In this document: positions 23,850 through 34,644 of the stretch, one piece after another
Layout: every line of letters begins with the position of its first letter
Position numbering within the stretch: position 1 is the stretch's first letter
From: Sciurus carolinensis
Lineage: Eukaryota > Chordata > Mammalia > Rodentia > Sciuridae
Direction of reading: 5' to 3'
Length of the DNA: 64,000 bases
NCBI RefSeq assembly: GCF_902686445.1
Contig: NC_062217.1
Location: 171,797,098 to 171,861,097 of the forward strand
Translations under genes and position numbers: made by a program
Notes under the pieces: model-generated
What the model was told of the DNA's origin: nothing
Seen by the model: only the letters and a program-made list of their open reading frames with translations
The model's database searches: none

Positions 23850-24235
23850 GTAGTGGACCGAATGGAGACCCCAAAGATCTATCCTCGTCCTGACCCCAGG
23901 ACAGGCAGGTGTGGCAGTGTGTGGAGAAAGGATGCCGTTAAGCTAAGCATCTCGATGAGGTCATCCTGACCTGCCTGGGGAGGGGTCCCCTAAGCCCAAA
24001 GGCAAGTGGCCTTGCAAGAGACAAGGGAGGAGCTGCAAGGACCAGCCAGGTGAAGAAGGAGAGAGACTAGAGGGATGCAAAGAGCACCCGGAGCACCTGA
24101 AGCTGGAAGAGGTGGGGGGTCCTCTTCTAAGCCACCAGAGGAAGCATGTGGCCCTGCTGAAACCTCGATCTCAGAACTGCGGCAGCAGAGATTTTGGATT
24201 TCACGAGTTTGTGGCCATTTGCAGAGCAAATCAGC
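23850..24235 (+). mobile_element. MLT1-type MaLR LTR remnant
   Basis: TAGTGGACCGAATGGAGACC, CCCAAAGATCTATCCTCGTC, GCCTTGCAAGAGACAAGGGA, CACCTGAAGCTGGAAGAGG and AAGCCACCAGAGGAAGCATG follow the MLT1 LTR layout (CTGAATAATGG, CCAAAGATGTCC, GAAGCTGGAA, AAGCCAC). The ORFs read across it are spurious. Confidence 0.65.
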
Positions 24236-27200
24236 ATACACGTCAATGAACTGTTGGTCATGGAGATGGAAACTGGGGCAGCAGAAGTTCCAGAGTGGGA
24301 AGGACACAGCAGGCAGAGGCCAGCAGGAGGCGGTGTCTCCTTGGGGGGACGTGGGCAAAGCGTGGCCACACATGTGGGTGGACTCCAAGACCGCGAGTGC
24401 TCTCAGTAAGGAGAAGATGGATTTCTCCAACAACCGGGGGAATGAAACGTAGCTCACTCGTTGAGTCTTGTTCATTCTCTTTACAATCATTGAATGTGCA
24501 GCTAACTGTGTCCCAGGCTTCGTGAAGCAGCCTCGCCACCACCCGTCCCCACCATGCCCTCCTCCCGGCTCCACCTCTGTCCCATTCCTCTGCTTCCCTC
24601 CTGTTCCAGGTTGGGCTCGCCCCGCCCAAGGCCCTCCTCCGCTTCCAGCCTGCCGCCCCCAGGCCAGGACACCAGGCCCACACCCGCCCTCCTCTTATGC
24701 CTCAGCCTTGCTCGCCATTGGTCAGAACCTACTCACCTCCAGCCACACCTTTCTTCTCCCATCTTTAAGAAAAACTTGCTTTCATTCTGACTCCTCCCTC
24801 CAGAGACTCCACATTTCTCTCTTTTCTACAACACTCCTAGCAGAGCTGGGCTCCTTGCCTCCTCCTCCCCTCTGGAGCCCATTCCCTGACAGGTGTCCAG
24901 CAATCACCCATGGGAGGAAGGAGTGAGGGACAGCAAATGTCCCTTCTGCTGTAAGCACCTCTCGCTGCCTGTTTGCAGCTTCTCCAGGTCTTCCTTTGCA
25001 AACTGTAGATGTCCTGACCTAAGGAATGCAAAATTCCACTAGAGACAAATCCCTCCTACCTTCCCTTCCACGGCATTAGAAGCTGAACAAATAGTTCTGT
25101 GTTTGGTGATGATGAGTTGCCGTGGGAAGAGCTTGAGTCACAAGGAGCCATTCCTGGGTCACCAGGACTTCCAGGAGTGCTTCACTGCACCAGGAGACAA
25201 GGATTCGTCTCGGAGTTGGTTTCCTCACCCCAGCCCAACTCAGACCCTGGTGACCTCCCTCAGGTGGCTGGCCCCGTCTTGTGGGGAGAGGACGGCATTG
25301 CTGCTGCAAGCCAAGGCAGCTCTGAGCTAAGACCTCAGGAAGATGCGCCACTGCGGCGGCTGGGAGAGTGGGCTTGGCTCGTCTCAGAAATGTCTGGGGA
25401 GAGTCGCTCCTCTGCTCAGGTCCGCTGCAGACAGTTGAGAATCCCAGAGGAACAGAGATGGGGCTCAGCTCCAGGAAAAGAGGTTGGGGGGCTGGTGCAT
25501 GCATTGTGTAAGGAGAGGTTGCAGGCCCCAGAGAGCTCATGGGGGCCCCTGTCTTCTGGCGATGGCCTTGGAGTCCCCATGGCCCTCCTCATGACACACC
25601 TCGGATGTTCATCCAGCTCTGGATAAACACAGAGCTGGATCGACACAGGGCTGACTCAACCAGGCCTCCTGCTGGGCCTGGGCCACTGTGGCCCCACTGA
25701 CACTGAGGGACCTCAGCCAGAGCTCTGGATTCTTCCACATCATTGCTTCTCATCCACTTAGACATCAGAGGCCTCTGCGAGACTTTGGAAATTCAAAGGG
25801 TCGTGGAGTAGGGCCCTTTTCCTTAACTACCGGGGACGCAGGTGAGTCGAAGAAGAATGGATGGATTCGGGCTTCCTGAGGACACAGCGGTAAGCAAGTT
25901 GAGCAGTGCCACCCACAGGTCCTGGCGAGTCAGCTGGAATCGGTGCGGAGGGACCCTGAGGGATACCTCTCAGCTGCTTCTGCTCCCTGATCCCACAGAT
26001 CAGTGTGCGTGCCGCCCCTTGGTCAGCCGCCGGCCTCGCAGTGGCTGTAAGAAACCCAGACCTAAAATCTTCTCTGCCGCCACTCTGGGAATGAAGGAAG
26101 GGGTTTCATCAGAAAGGAAGTTTCCACTCATGGAACTTGAAGAAATGGAGGCTCCTGAAAGCTGGAGGTTCGCAAAGATGAGACAGCGCGTCCTCTCGAG
26201 GGGACAGAAGCAGCCTTCCTCTGGAGGAGTGGATGGAGCACGCGCAGCCAGCAGCCGGGAGCTGACTTCCCAGGTGCCACAAACTGGATCAAGGACCTCA
26301 GATGGAGGGTAGAGCTGTCTGCTGACACGGGCTGTGTCCTCTGGGCCCGTGAACCTCCTGAGCCTCCAGCTCCGCGAAGAGTGGGGCTGAGCCAGGATTC
26401 TCACCAAGGTCAAAGCGATTCTCTCTCTGAGATCATCTAGATCTAGATCGTATTGAATCTGCTTTCTCTCTGGCACTGAAGTATTTTCCGCAGTGTTCAC
26501 GTTGGAAATATGAATTACCCACACTCTCCTTCAAGCCCTGTTCAATTAGAAGTAGATGAAAATCTCCTTGGTGCAAAATCCTTTTAGCCCATGCAGAGGG
26601 GAAGAGGGGAAACAGATATTTCTAGAAAACCCAAGCACGCGACCTCAGGGTGAGCTGGGGGAGATATTTCCTCAAGACCTATATTTCTTTTAAAAACAAT
26701 GACTTTTTTAGGTATCTAAAGTAGCTCATCTGTCATTTAGGATAAAGACAGATTAAGTTTTTACTAGGGAATGAATTAGAAACTCTAGCATTCCAGGCAG
26801 CTAAGTGAACATGTATGTGCTTGCAGAGAACTAAAGAAAAATCCAGTGGAGGGGATCTGGGAGGAACAGGAATGTTCTTTGAAATGGAAATACATGAAGG
26901 GAGGCATGCTCACTGGAGCTTCAAAGACACTAAAAGTGAGAGAGATTCCCTTCCTGGGATTGTGGGCCTGGGCTCTGACAAAGGACGGCGAAAGATCTGG
27001 AGAACCAGATGTCGGTCTTCAAAGAATGAGAGACAGTGTTAAACCAAAGGGAACAGGAACCGAGAGTGGGCCGTGGGTAGGACATCTCTGCCACCTCCTG
27101 TCCCTGGACACTGGTCCTATCTCTGAAATCTACTCTGGGCTTATTCACTATTGCTGCTATTTTTCAAAGTACTAAAATGCAACTCTTACTCCAGAATTAC

Positions 27201-28869
27201 TTTTTTCTCATCAGAAGTAGCTGATGGCTTCTTAGAGTAGTCACTTATGAAAAGAGTCATTCTGGCACATTGAGGGCAAGCAGTGTTCTTCAGTGTACTG
27301 GGTGATTCAGTAGTAAGCAAGGCCTTCAGGGAACCATCCTAACAAGGACAGGCAAAGATGAGCAGGTGGGGAGGGGGCACTTCATGCCACAGGTGCACCA
27401 GGTGAGGATCCAGCAGCCTGTATTCCCGTGAGTCTTGGGTTAGGGACTCAGCTAGGATCTTGAAAAACCCGTCGAGGCAGGAGGGGTCAGGGAGCAGCTG
27501 GAATTGCTGGTACATGATCTTCAAGAATAAGAACTTTGGAGAAAAGCCAGCCTGGGCCCACTCCACCACTAACCTTCTGCCTGCCTTTAGGCACTTGGCT
27601 TACCTGCCTGATCCCCGGGTTCTCATTGGCACCACGGGCATAGTAGAGCTAACTACCTGACAACTAGGGCTTCAACTAGGGAAGAGAGGTGGCTGGACTT
27701 CTTGTCAGCTGAAAGAAGCTAAAAGCCATAGGCATGCTCCTGTGGGATCAGATCACTGCTGTCCTCCTGGGGGTAGGATGCCCACTGTGGGTCCTAGGGT
27801 CCAGCAGGAGGGAGGCAAAGCTAGGGGAAGGATTAGTAGCTCACCATAAAGTCCAGCCCTCCCGCTCGTCAAGTGATGGCCAAGGAGAGCAGGGGTTCAT
27901 GACTGGGAACACAGCATGGCTGAGGGTACATGCTTCTCTGGATTCACATCAACAAGACTGTTTCCTGAACCTTGTTAAACAGGCCCTGGGCTGGCATCAG
28001 AAGTTTGGCAGATGGGTGGTGTAGGGTGCTGGCAGTCTGAGGAGGAGAACCAGGTTCTGAAGCCTGGGCCCCTGTGGAAGTACAGAGAGGCTGGGCAGCA
28101 ACCAGGCAGTCTTCCTGAAGGAGGTGCTTCCTCTGAATTCTCCATGTTCTTCTCAAGTCATTCGCTGGATCTTATTTTTCACAAGGAAAATTCAGGGCTA
28201 CTGCAGATCAACAAATTATCACATTATACATGTGTCAAATGTTTATTCACATTTTTAAGAATCAGTTACTTGGAAAGGCACTTTCGGATTATTTGCTATA
28301 CAAAGTTCCCTTTTTCAAAATGGTGGCAGGACTTATATCCACATAGTATGTGCACAGAGAGGGCGCTTTCTATAAGCTGGAATTTGGAGTTGAAATTTAT
28401 CCTTTCTGGCAGTTGGTATCTTGGGCCACAGTGTTTATTAAGTGGAACCATTTTGGAAAGTGGCCAGCTCAGTGTCCTCCTTCCCACTTACGTCTCCGCA
28501 CAGCCTCCCATCATCTGCTGTCTTTCTCCCCGGCTCCAAGGCTGCCCTGACAGATGGGTCTTGGCCGCCAGGACTGGCAGCAAGAGAAGGAGGACAGAGT
28601 GGGCAAGAATAGGTTGGCAGACTGCTGTGGCCAGGGGCAAAGGGTGTGGTAGATGAGCAAGGGGTTGACCAGTCTACTGCACCATGTCCTGAGCCAGAGG
28701 ACAGGCGCCTCCAGGGAGCCTTGACGTCGTCCCGACATTGTCCCCTGGCGCTTCAGGTAACCCAGGTGCATCCGCCCTGTCTGGCTGCGCGTGGTTGCCC
28801 TGCCGCCGTACCCTGGCTGCAGACTTCAGGTGCGGGTTCCTCACCATCCTTCTCTCTTATAACACACAG

Positions 28870-28959
28870 ATGTGGGAGGAGGCCATTGCCTTGGGCAAGG
28901 AGCTTGCAGAGCAGTATGAAAACGAGATGTTTGATTACGAACAGCTCAGTGAACTGCTG
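28870..28959 (+). CDS. DOCK1: DOCK1 exon E6 (residues 1289-1318), DHR-2 lobe A
   Basis: 90 nt, phase 0 to 0, between ctcttataacacacag and |gtaggt. It encodes [20 protein letters not shown], then [10 protein letters not shown]. The first ATG is internal to the protein and is not a translation start. It is helical and forms part of lobe A. The join to E5 (DKGK|MWEEA) and to E7 (SELL|KKQAQF) is exact. Confidence 0.97.
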
Positions 28960-29749
28960 GTAGGTCTTCATCGTTTTTATTTTAATGAAAAGAGGCAGGC
29001 CAAGCTTGCTTTCCTGGAATTTCCTTTTCTACTTTCTCCTCAGGATTTGCCCCAGGCATCCCCCATCCGTGGCCTGGTCCTGGGTGCTGTCCAGCAAGAT
29101 GGCCTTGCTCATCTGCTGTTTGCTTCTGGCCCTAGCCAGCCCTTCTTACCAGGCTCAGGCTTCTGTGAATGGATCTTACACAAAACCCAGCTGATCTCCT
29201 GCATACAGTAATCTGGAGAGTGCAGGATTCTCCAAGAGCTTCTCAGAGTCTGAAACCAACACCATCCACAAGAGGAGGATGGACAGATGGAAGCTCTGGA
29301 ACTTTCTAATTCCAGCTTTCTCTGCTAGCCAGTATTGTATTCAAAAGATCACATTTATGATGTGGCAATATTTATCCCTAATTTAGTGCAAAGGAATTTT
29401 AGCCTCTTTGATTCTTCTTTAATGTACTTCAGTATCTGGTCCATACCATATGAATACCGAGGACCAGCAGCCATGGAATCAGAAGTGAAACAGACTGTCT
29501 CGGTGTTACCTCTTTGGTTATTGAAAACACCCATAAATTAGGACTGGTTGCTGCATTTGACTTGTTTATGCGGGCTCCCTTGCTGATTGATGGAGGGTGA
29601 GTGAAAAGGCATGTCAAAACCATCAGTGAGATTAGACCCAGGCCTCAGCGGCCTCCGACCCTGTGGGAGCTGGCAGAGCTTAGAGAGCGCACAGGAGGAG
29701 CCCAGGGGATCGATGCTCAAGCCTGAACAGCACTTTCTCTTCCTTCCAG
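28960..29749 (+). other. Intron E6-E7
   Basis: GT-AG intron of 790 bp (gtaggt ... tcttccttccag). I recognise no repeat, exon or RNA gene in it. Confidence 0.85.
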
Positions 29750-29854
29750 AAAAAACAGGCTCAGTTTTACGAAAACATCGTCAAAGTGATCAGACCCAAG
29801 CCTGACTATTTTGCTGTTGGCTACTACGGACAAGGGTTCCCCACCTTCCTTCGG
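29750..29854 (+). CDS. DOCK1: DOCK1 exon E7 (residues 1319-1353), DHR-2 lobe A/B boundary
   Basis: 105 nt, phase 0 to 0, between cttccttccag and |gtaagt. It reads [20 protein letters not shown], then [15 protein letters not shown]. The [16 protein letters not shown] motif is a strong DHR-2 signature at the transition from helical lobe A to the beta-rich lobe B that contacts Rac switch regions (family knowledge). The motif residues are intact. Confidence 0.98.
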
Positions 29855-30039
29855 GTAAGTTCTATTCCACTCAGTCTGAGCTGGGATTGTTGCCTGGGCA
29901 GAGGCCCCTCTTTCCAAGAAAGGTGCTTTGTTTGCAAGGTGAAGCCCAGCTCTGGACTGGGGGAGCTGAGAATATCTTCTTTGATTGTGTGTAACCCTTC
30001 CATTCGATTTTTCCTGGAAAGAACTCTCCTTCCAAGATT

Positions 30040-30925
30040 CATGTGTATTTTTAATTGTGCTAAAATATGCATAACATAAAATTTGCCATTTGAACCACTC
30101 TTGGTTGTGCAGTTCAGTGACACACACACAGCTATCACCCGGTGATCCACCTCCAGAACTTTCTCATCTTTCAAAACTAGGACGCTGTGCCCTTCACTGT
30201 CCCCACCCTCTCTGTGGGTGTTGGGGTCTTCAGCCCCCTTGCTCTTCTCGACCAGTGACAAGGGAAGGGGACACTCCCCAACAAGGTCAGACCAGGATAA
30301 GTAGGGCCGACTGACCACCCGCTCCCAGCCTTCCGGGTGGAGGACAATCAGACGCGTCAGGGAGACCAGTCACAGCAGGAACTCGTTTATTGAGGAAGTC
30401 ACACAGCTTTTATGTAGGGTGGAGGCTAGGTGGGAACCAATCAGCTTAAAGGTCAGCAAGGCGGGAGGGGGGGTTTATACAGGCGAGTGTCCCATAGGAC
30501 TATATGGCAAGCAGGAGCTGATGACATTAACCAATCCCTGATGGTGGTCCAATTTATCATCATTAACCTTTGAAACCACCTTTGAGGCCTTAATCTTGCT
30601 CACTCGCCAGGGAGTAAGGAGTCAGCCTGAGTTAGTTAACGTGTCATTAGTCCCAACACGTGGGTCTGACTGCTCTAGGTCCCTCGTGTAAGGAAACCTC
30701 ATAGCACTTCCCCTCTTGGGTCTGGCTTCTTTCATACAGCATGAAGGCCTCAAGGCCCATCCATGAGGTAGCAGGTATCAGAACTTCATTCATTTTTTAG
30801 GCTGAAAAATGTTCTGTTGTATCTACAGACTGAATTCTATTTATCTGTTTATCTGTTGATGGACATTTGGGTGATTCCACCTTCTGGCTCGTGGGAGCAG
30901 TGCTGCTACAATGTGTGTTTTAATG
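30040..30925 (-). mobile_element. L1 3' end (-), interrupted by a solo LTR
   Basis: The left part (30040-30218) reads GCATAACATAAAATTTGCCA, TGCAGTTCAGTGACAC and CCACCTCCAGAACTTTCTCA. The right part (30659-30925) continues GACTGCTCTAGGTCCCTCGT, then TTTTTTAGGCTGAAAAATGT and TATCTGTTGATGGACATTTG. This is the antisense of an old L1 3' UTR. The two parts are consecutive in L1 once 30219-30658 is removed, which dates the LTR insertion after the L1. Confidence 0.82.
30219..30658 (-). mobile_element. Solo endogenous-retrovirus LTR (ERVK-like by target size)
   Basis: A 440-bp element on the minus strand begins TGTTGGGACTAATGA and ends GAAGACCCCAACA. This gives the TG...CA termini and short inverted ends of an LTR. 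On its sense strand an ATAAAA box (TTTTAT at 30408-30413) lies upstream of an AATAAA signal (30386-30391). Flanks tgtggg (30213-30218) and cgtggg (30659-30664) fit a 6-bp target duplication with one CpG-type change. A 6-bp duplication is typical of ERVK. No internal gag-pol-env sequence is present. Confidence 0.8.
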
Positions 30926-32154
30926 ATATGAACCTTGGGGATGGATTCCCATGGCCACCATGCTAGCAATCCCACTGCACCCAGAGGAGGTCAGTGCTGT
31001 GGAATGATCAGAGTGATGCCCATGACTCCCCAGCAGCCACAGGAGCTGGAGGAGATGTGTAAAGAAATGCCACCTGACCAACTAGTAAAGTTGGTTCAGG
31101 TTTCTCAAAAGCACATTCTTGGAAGCTGCTGACCAGCGAGGAGATCCTTCTGGCTCCAGCGCTGTGCTGTCCATCCGGCCTCTGCATTTGCTGACCCCCA
31201 AGGGGTCACTGTGGGACGGGGCACTCTCCACACTATACCCACAGGGTGCCCGTGCTCCCCCTACCGAGGACACAGCACTCTTTCTAGGAGTGACTCACAC
31301 AGCTCTGGTCTGTTCCAGAAGGTGAGGTTGGGTGACCCCCTTCCTCGGTGACCCTCCTGGGTGACTGAGACCCCTGACTGTGTGCTCACTGCTGCCAGCC
31401 CCTCCCCCTGCCTTCACTGTGCAGCAAAGCCAGTGGTGGGTCCAAAACCCGGACTGGACAGTCTTCCTGTTGATAGAGAGAATAAAGGGTGTTCAGTAAC
31501 AAGCTCAAATCAGGGAGGAGCTCAGAGTTAACTCTAAATATAAAGCAAAGTGTAGGATGGACTGAGGTTGCAATTGTCGGCACCTGAAGTCGCGAAGGGC
31601 TTTCATCAATGAGTCTGCACATGTGCCCCCGCGTGGATCTGCAAGAGAGCCCACCTGGCACTGTGCCGCCCGTGCTGGCTGGGGTGACAGAGAGTCTGGG
31701 GGCCCCGTGGACAGCGGGCTGCCTGGGTGTGGTGTTTGCCAGCTGGATCCGCAGGGATTCCAACAACAAGCAAGGCAGCAGCCTGTCTTGAATCTGCCAG
31801 TGGAAATCCTGGGACGTGCATGGCCATAGGGCCAGTGGCCCTGGATTGTGCTGGGAGCTTTGGGTGCTGCAGGCTGCAGGGACGGTCCTGGGTCACTTCC
31901 ACTGTCAAAAGACAAAACGCAAAGTATGAATAAAGAGTTTAATGGGCTTGATTAATATTGAACTGACTTTCCCGCCACACCTGAATAATTTTGTGGGGCT
32001 GTGGCAATATATTTATTACGCTTCACAGATCACCTGGCAGGGGTCAGTCTGACAATGACATTAGCAGTTACCACAAAGTGCGGATTGCTTGGCGGGTGAC
32101 AAGGCTGCTGGGAGAGGAGCCTCCGAGTGGCTCCGTTTTTCTCCCCAAATCGAT

Positions 32155-32280
32155 GTGGGTTTTGCATGCATATTAATATTTATAGTCCTCACAAGGAATA
32201 AATATATCTGCCAGTGTGTACGTTTTCCCCTGTTTGCATGTTTGAAGAGACTACTTCAGCATGCAAAGTAATTGACATTT
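32155..32280. promoter_or_regulatory. Candidate intronic enhancer core with octamer/homeodomain-like sites
   Basis: TTTGCATGCATATTAAT (near 32161), TTTGCATG (32233-32240) and ATGCAAAGTAATTGACA (32261-32277) place three octamer-like POU sites and TAAT cores within 125 bp. They lie in a larger AT-rich block (31925-32560) where I see no repeat signature. Function is inferred from the motifs only. Confidence 0.3.
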
Positions 32281-32682
32281 CTGGAAAATGGTACTAGTGT
32301 TTTCTTCTATAACTCACTAGTGTTTTTATATTAAAGCTTTTATATACATTTTTATTATTATGCTTTCTTCTAATATAAAACATAATAAATGCATTCTAGT
32401 TTCATAGTGGCCTGTCATATATTAAATCTCACTGAATTTCTGAAATGTTTGGCTTTATATAGCCTCCTAAGATGCCCATGTGTGTATTTGTATTTCTAAT
32501 TAAGACTACACATTACTTTGGTTTCTGCTTGGCATTATTTTTCAGAGAAATAAAACATTTTTCTTCCATAATGGAGCTTTCAGACATACCTAGCACAAAG
32601 TGGAAAAATTATTCAATTCTTAAATTGTTTCTTTCTCACTCATTTGTAAAAACTCAGAATGCACTGGTCCTAGAGAAGAGAG

Positions 32683-32922
32683 TTGTCTTAATCTGCTCAG
32701 GTTACTGTAACAAAACACCTTCAACTGGGTCGTTGATAAACAGCAGAAATGTACTTCCCACTGTTTGGAGGCTGAGAATGAGAGCAAGGTGCAGCAGATC
32801 TGACCTTGGGTGAGAGCCTGTTCCCCTTGGGGCAGAAGGGAAGGGAGTTCTCGGGGCCCCTTGTGACCTGATCACCTCCCAAGGGCCCTGCTTTCAACAG
32901 CACCACCTTGGTTACGATGGAC
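32683..32922 (-). mobile_element. MaLR-type LTR remnant (-)
   Basis: GTCTTAATCTGCTCAGGTTA, CTGTAACAAAACACCTTCAA, then TGTTTGGAGGCTGAGAATG and CTGATCACCTCCCAAGGGCC form the antisense MaLR LTR pattern. It is truncated. Confidence 0.65.
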
Positions 32923-34293
32923 AGACCGTAGCAGGGATAAACTGATTGAATGTTCTAAGATTTCTCTCCATCTCTGAAAATCCATTAATTAGACAAATTT
33001 TAATTTGACTTCCGGCTGCATCTCTGAAAGATAAATGTAAAAATATGCAGCAAAATGCTGTTCCTCCCCGGCTGCCTCTGGCTGCCTCTCTCTCTGGCAT
33101 CTGCCCAAGGATTGCCAAGATACGGCAGGCTGCCCTGACTCATGACCAGCCCGTCCAGAGACTTCCCAGCACGCCTGATGGAGGCAACACAGGCCCAATG
33201 CAGCCAAGACCCACCGTGAAGGGACCACCCGGCACAGCGCCCGTGGCCTCTGCCTGCCCTCTCTCCATGCCGTGGTCTCCAGTTAGGTGGAGGCAACCCT
33301 GGCAGGGAAGGCGGAAGGCCTCAACACCCAGCAGCGACTGTACACTCTGCACCCACTGAGCCTGTGTGACGCAGTTGTCATTCAGAACACACTCAGGAAT
33401 CTGTGATGGGACAGAAACCACTCCTTTAGAGCTGGGGCGGGCAGACACACGCCCTGATCCCCTACCCCCAAGTTCTTTGTGCTCTCTGACTGGGTCTAGG
33501 GACCTCTTAATACAGAGCTGACCAACAAGAGGAGAGCATCAGAGTTTATTAATTTGCATGTATCTGGGGATCTTCCCAAGACAGTGAGGTCCGGAGAAAT
33601 GGCCACAGCATGCCGTTTTAATTCTTTCTAGACAAAAAGCAATACGTTGATAACGAAATGACGCTAGGGCTGTCACTAAGAGATGGGGCTGGACAGAATG
33701 GAAGCGTGTGGAAGCGCAGGATCACTTTGGAGTGCATCGGTCAGGTTCTCTGCCGTCCCCGTTACTGGTGATCAGGGCTGTTTTCCAGCCTTGGTGTGTG
33801 GAGGACGTTCCTCCCAGAAGGATCCGTGTGGCTTCCGCATGGAGGAAAAGGGGCCACAAGCCCTTTCTGAAGTTTCATATTGAAATAATCGTGACACTTC
33901 CTGGGCACGTTTTGCGATGACCAGTCCCTCCCGCCTTCGGGCCCACCCGGGAGGAGTGCAGACACCCTTTTCCATTGACCTGGCAGCCTCCACCTTTCCT
34001 CACCACACCTGCTCTTCCAGGTGCTTACCTGGTTTTGCACAGCTTTTAAATTAGTCGTTACTACTAAGATGGAAACATCTCAAGATGCAGGTAAGTGCTG
34101 CTCCCTGTGCAGTAACTCCGGGGCTTCTGTCCCTGTGTTCTGCATTAGGAGGAGCAACGCAATCGCATGTTGTTCTCACGGACAGTCACGTTTTTTTAAC
34201 TGTCCCCGCGTACCTTGCAGACCAGTGCTTTTGCTTGCAATCGTTTCTGGCTCTCCCCTGTGGCCTTATGTAATGAAATGTCACTGTTTCCAG

Positions 34294-34435
34294 GGAAAAG
34301 TTTTCATTTACCGGGGGAAAGAGTATGAACGCAGGGAAGACTTTGAAGCCCGGCTACTAACTCAGTTTCCAAATGCTGAGAAAATGAAGACCACATCTCC
34401 ACCAGGCGACGACATCAAAAACTCGGCCGGCCAGT
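34294..34435 (+). CDS. DOCK1: DOCK1 exon E8 (residues 1354-1401), DHR-2 lobe B
   Basis: 142 nt from actgtttccag to a donor |GTATCCTTT. It enters in phase 0 and leaves in phase 1. It reads [20 protein letters not shown], then [20 protein letters not shown] and IKNSAGQ plus the first base of Tyr. It belongs to lobe B, which contacts the GTPase. The 3' boundary is fixed by frame: CAG T|AC restores SAGQYIQCF with E9. The donor matches the U12 class rather than the common U2 class. Confidence 0.96.
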
Positions 34436-34565
34436 GTATCCTTTAAGACACCTGCAGACGCCGGAGGGAGGGAAGCCCTTGGCGAGTTGCAGGGTGGCGA
34501 GGCTCAGACTTCTCGCCAGGTCGACGTCCCTGCTGCCTGTGGATCCTTAACCCTGTTCCTCTCAG
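34436..34565 (+). other. U12-type (minor spliceosome) intron, 130 bp
   Basis: The 5' splice site GTATCCTTT (34436-34444) equals the U12 GT-AG consensus. TCCTTAAC (34544-34551) matches the U12 branch-site consensus TTCCTTAAC in its last eight bases. It lies about 15 nt before the acceptor AG (34564-34565), inside the usual 10-16 nt U12 window. The intron is phase 1, as many U12 introns are not phase 0. The assignment is direct from the sequence; actual minor-spliceosome use is inferred. Confidence 0.93.
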
Positions 34566-34644
34566 ACATCCAGTGCTTCACGGTGAAGCCCAAGCTGGAT
34601 CTGCCCCCTAAGTTCCACCGGCCGGTCTCGGAGCAGATTGTAAG
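34566..34644 (+). CDS. DOCK1: DOCK1 exon E9 (residues 1401-1427), DHR-2 lobe B
   Basis: 79 nt between gttcctctcag and |gtaact. It encodes (Y)IQCFTVKPKLDLPPKFHRP and VSEQIV, then the first two bases of a Ser codon. It is a beta-strand and loop segment of lobe B. It is flanked upstream by the U12-type intron and downstream by an ordinary U2-type intron. Confidence 0.97.

Larger units (their letters stand above)
14689..28869 (+). other. Intron E5-E6 (14.2 kb)
   Basis: The longest intron in the window (gtaaaa ... ataacacacag). Recognised contents are MaLR-type LTR remnants (18551-18900 +, 22975-23305 -, 23850-24235 +) and an L2 fragment (about 20095-20320). The sequence between is unannotated, with GC-rich stretches at 15.2-18.5, 19.4-22.1 and 24.4-26.4 kb. 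Several ORFs of 100-214 codons occur there, but none shows a known domain, and they overlap repeats or other-frame ORFs. I see no nested gene. Confidence 0.8.
29855..34293 (+). other. Intron E7-E8
   Basis: GT-AG intron of 4.4 kb (gtaagt ... ctgtttccag). It contains a minus-strand L1 3' fragment split by a solo LTR (30040-30925), an AT-rich block with POU/homeodomain-like sites (about 31925-32560) and a MaLR remnant (32683-32922). Nothing else is recognised. Confidence 0.85.

Noticed and set aside
23990..24574. 194-codon minus-strand ORF
   Set aside because: It covers a MaLR LTR remnant and overlaps several other ORFs in other frames. It has no known motif.
25099..25626. 175-codon + strand ORF
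   Set aside because: No domain and no splice partners in the DOCK1 frame. An equally long ORF lies on the opposite strand, a sign of GC-rich chance reading.
28012..28656. 214-codon + strand ORF in the large intron
   Set aside because: No recognisable domain, and it overlaps ORFs on the other strand. The composition looks like chance in moderately GC-rich intron.
28870..28872. ATG at the start of E6 as a translation start
   Set aside because: E6 joins E5 in frame (DKGK|MWEEA) as in full-length DOCK1. The ATG is an internal Met codon.
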